Source: Lentisphaeria bacterium
GTDB taxonomy: Bacteria; Verrucomicrobiota; Lentisphaeria; Oligosphaerales; Oligosphaeraceae
Reading direction: 5' to 3'
Length of the DNA stretch: 5,726 nt
NCBI GenBank assembly: GCA_016302725.1
Contig: JAEDNB010000135.1
Location: 1-5,726 of the forward strand
The notes below the pieces were generated by a model that saw nothing but the letters and a program-made list of their open reading frames with translations, was not told the origin of the DNA and ran no database searches. Within the stretch, counting starts at the first letter, position 1. Each line of letters starts with the position of its first letter. Shown here in pieces: positions 5,569 through 5,726 of this stretch. Position numbers and translations under genes: made by a program.

Positions 5569-5726
5569 ATGGAAAACAAGTTTGTCCTTTGGGTGGCACT
5601 GGTTCTTGGCGGGATTTCCCTGCTCGCCCAGGAGAACCCCCGGGAGGATCCCCAGGGGATCCTCCGGAAGGCTCTTTTCCATGATGCCACTCTGGACTAT
5701 TCCTATGAGGATTTTCTCAATGGGGG
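5569..5726 (+). CDS. Exported protein of unknown function, N-terminal fragment (runs off right edge)
   Basis: The ATG at 5569 opens a frame that continues to the window end, giving 52 codons. Residues 1-20 form a signal peptide: MENK, a hydrophobic core FVLWVALVLGGISLL, and a likely signal peptidase cut after Ala20 in SLLA-QEN. The mature start is acidic and polar (QENPREDPQGILRKALFHD, then TLDYSYEDFLNGG). I do not recognise the family from this fragment, and it is too short to assign a fold. The start is supported by AAGGA at 5558-5562, 6 bases before the ATG, and by the signal peptide itself. TTGACA at 5497 may belong to its promoter. It is expected to act in the periplasm or beyond. Confidence 0.8.
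   Translation, partial: MENKFVLWVALVLGGISLLAQENPREDPQGILRKALFHDATLDYSYEDFLNG

Noticed and set aside
1..5726. CRISPR array, tRNA, rRNA, insertion sequence or prophage attachment site
   Set aside because: No regularly spaced repeats, cloverleaf, rRNA signature, transposase or terminal inverted repeats were seen.

Overview
The window is GC-rich, roughly 60-65% by eye, and holds five protein genes with fairly generous spacers. Three genes are on the minus strand and two on the plus strand. A periplasmic Prc/Tsp-type protease with a signal peptide and a second exported protein indicate a Gram-negative-type cell envelope. The one-residue-longer catalytic loop of the protease (THGK rather than TFGK) recalls versions I associate with Verrucomicrobiota and Bacteroidota. 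With the high GC, I lean weakly towards a Verrucomicrobiota/PVC relative, but nothing here proves the phylum.

Layout. Bases 1-268 are non-coding, with an AT-rich patch and a strong hairpin, probably the 3' end of the leftward transcript. Bases 269-1291 (minus) encode an FMN-dependent oxidoreductase of the FabK / nitronate monooxygenase family. Bases 1411-3660 (minus) encode a complete Prc-like S41 protease with signal peptide, N-terminal helical domain, PDZ domain, Ser/Lys catalytic core and DUF3340 tail. Bases 3774-4214 (minus) encode a DciA-like DUF721 protein. A 218-base divergent spacer follows. Bases 4433-5119 (plus) encode the PLP homeostasis protein YggS. Bases 5120-5568 carry no gene but are full of potential RNA structure. 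At 5569 (plus) an exported protein begins and runs off the right edge.

The three leftward genes could be co-transcribed (gaps of 113 and 119 bases, no convincing terminator between them), although they share no pathway: helicase loading, periplasmic proteolysis and flavin redox or fatty-acid chemistry. YggS is transcribed divergently from dciA.

The protein genes are mostly ordinary housekeeping families. The least explained part is the roughly 350-base stretch at 5127-5475. Its two ends are perfectly complementary over 7 bases, and several non-overlapping hairpins lie between them. It shows none of the hallmarks of RNase P RNA, tmRNA, SRP RNA or 6S RNA that I looked for. It is a candidate structured RNA, but a by-eye one, and chance pairing in GC-rich DNA is a real alternative.
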